From Nitrospiraceae bacterium (GTDB lineage: Bacteria; Nitrospirota; Nitrospiria; Nitrospirales; Nitrospiraceae): a stretch of DNA of 64,000 bases. Both the position numbers and the translations under genes were made by a program. Each line of letters starts with the position of its first letter. The stretch's first letter is position 1. Below, one piece after another: positions 63,558 through 64,000 of this stretch. The notes beneath the pieces are model-generated. The model did not search any database. It was not told the DNA's origin and saw only the letters and a list, made by a program, of their open reading frames with translations. The stretch covers positions 62,001-126,000 of the forward strand of contig JAHBWI010000002.1 of the NCBI GenBank assembly GCA_019637075.1. The letters are read 5' to 3'.

Positions 63558-64000
63558 GCCTGGGCTCCTCTCGACCCCTCGTGCCCGACGGCTTCGGCGA
63601 GTTGCTCATAGAGCGAGAGCATGGTCGACATTTCGCGATCCTGGTCGCCGATCCGCTCCATGATCCGTCGATTGTCATCCCGACAGCGCCGGCGAAACAG
63701 CTCGTCTTCCAGCACCGCAATCAAGGCCTGGGCGAGGGATCCCGAGTCCGATTCCACTCGGCGCCCATTCTCTCCGTCCTGCACCAACTCATCGTATTGT
63801 GGCAACCGGTTCAACACCGGCACTGCGCCGCTGGCCATGGTTTCCAAGAGTGAATTCGGCATCCCATCCGATGCGGGCACCATGACGACAGCCGACGCCA
63901 GGTTGTACCAGCGTGGCATGTCGGCGTAGCTCAAGGCTCCGACGAACCGCACCTGCCGCGCGATGCCAAGTTGCTCGGTTCTCTCTCTGAGACGCCGGAC
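63545..64000 (-). CDS. Glycosyltransferase, GT4 family (partial, runs off right edge)
   Basis: Only the C-terminal ~151 residues are present; the reading frame is open to the window edge. Visible GT4 features are VRFVGALSYADMPRWYNLAS, VVMVPASDGMPNSLLETMAS and GAVPVLNRLPQYDELVQDGE. These cover the sugar-nucleotide-binding part, where the E-x7-E motif is replaced by a D...LLE version. Its stop overlaps the AsnB-type start, so it belongs to the same operon, which extends beyond the window. Confidence 0.85.
   Translation of the reverse strand, partial: VRRLRERTEQLGIARQVRFVGALSYADMPRWYNLASAVVMVPASDGMPNSLLETMASGAVPVLNRLPQYDELVQDGENGRRVESDSGSLAQALIAVLEDELFRRRCRDDNRRIMERIGDQDREMSTMLSLYEQLAEAVGHEGSRGAQACAR

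Noticed and set aside
1-64000. tRNA, rRNA, CRISPR arrays, insertion sequences or integrases
   Set aside because: No cloverleaf-like sequence, regularly spaced repeats, transposase motif or integrase motif was recognised in either strand by eye.

Overview
The window is a high-GC, gene-dense stretch of bacterial chromosome with no rRNA, tRNA or CRISPR array that I can see. Gene content and style point to the phylum Nitrospirota, most likely Nitrospira. Supporting signs are a two-domain NirK-like copper oxidase, glutamate synthase as the nitrogen-assimilation enzyme, a GH57 glucanase beside a GalT-type transferase, sigma-54 regulators, and PAS kinase and receiver proteins of a type common there. 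This assignment is inferred from family content, not from a marker gene.

Positions 1-8.0 kb hold envelope and secreted proteins of loosely defined function (partial metallo-beta-lactamase, two secreted proteins, an FGE/SUMF1-domain protein, a multi-pass membrane protein, PilZ, PIG-L deacetylase, a lone receiver domain, a HEAT-repeat protein, DUF5069). Positions 8.3-14.3 kb are gltD and gltB on the minus strand. Positions 14.5-21.6 kb carry a polyprenyl diphosphate synthase, DUF1015, an NtrC-type response regulator, an AmgK/MurU-like peptidoglycan-recycling pair and an aldo/keto reductase. Positions 21.9-29.1 kb carry small proteins, VanZ, GH57 and GalT, and a ThiS-like sulfur carrier followed by a TtuA-type tRNA thiolase.

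A frameshifted DUF2235 remnant (29.2-29.7 kb) precedes the NirK-like oxidase (29.9-30.8 kb). A complete carbohydrate-type ABC importer follows (31.1-35.4 kb), then a DnaJ-like protein, MarC, a CpxP-like/PepSY periplasmic pair, ilvD, and a secreted lyase-like protein.

The most interesting locus is 41.1-44.9 kb. A GAF/AAA+/Fis sigma-54 activator sits directly upstream of a same-strand run: a 43-aa membrane protein, DoxX, STAS, a double-CDGSH iron-sulfur protein and a secreted NTF2-like protein. The spacer between activator and run carries a very good sigma-54 promoter and an upstream inverted repeat, so this looks like a self-contained, locally controlled operon whose signal is unknown.

Positions 45.0-55.5 kb hold a periplasmic transglutaminase-like protein, a DksA-like protein, two lipoproteins (one TPR), a Gfo/Idh-SDR fusion, a PAS kinase with its receiver partner, and a trypsin-like protease. 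From 55.6 kb to the right edge is a tightly packed minus-strand surface-polysaccharide cluster (DegT aminotransferase, glycosyltransferases, flavoprotein, WecA-like phosphosugar transferase, AsnB-type amidotransferase), continuing beyond the window.

Several spacers carry AGACG/CGTCT-rich hairpins or direct repeats close to stop codons, which look like one family of small dispersed intergenic elements.
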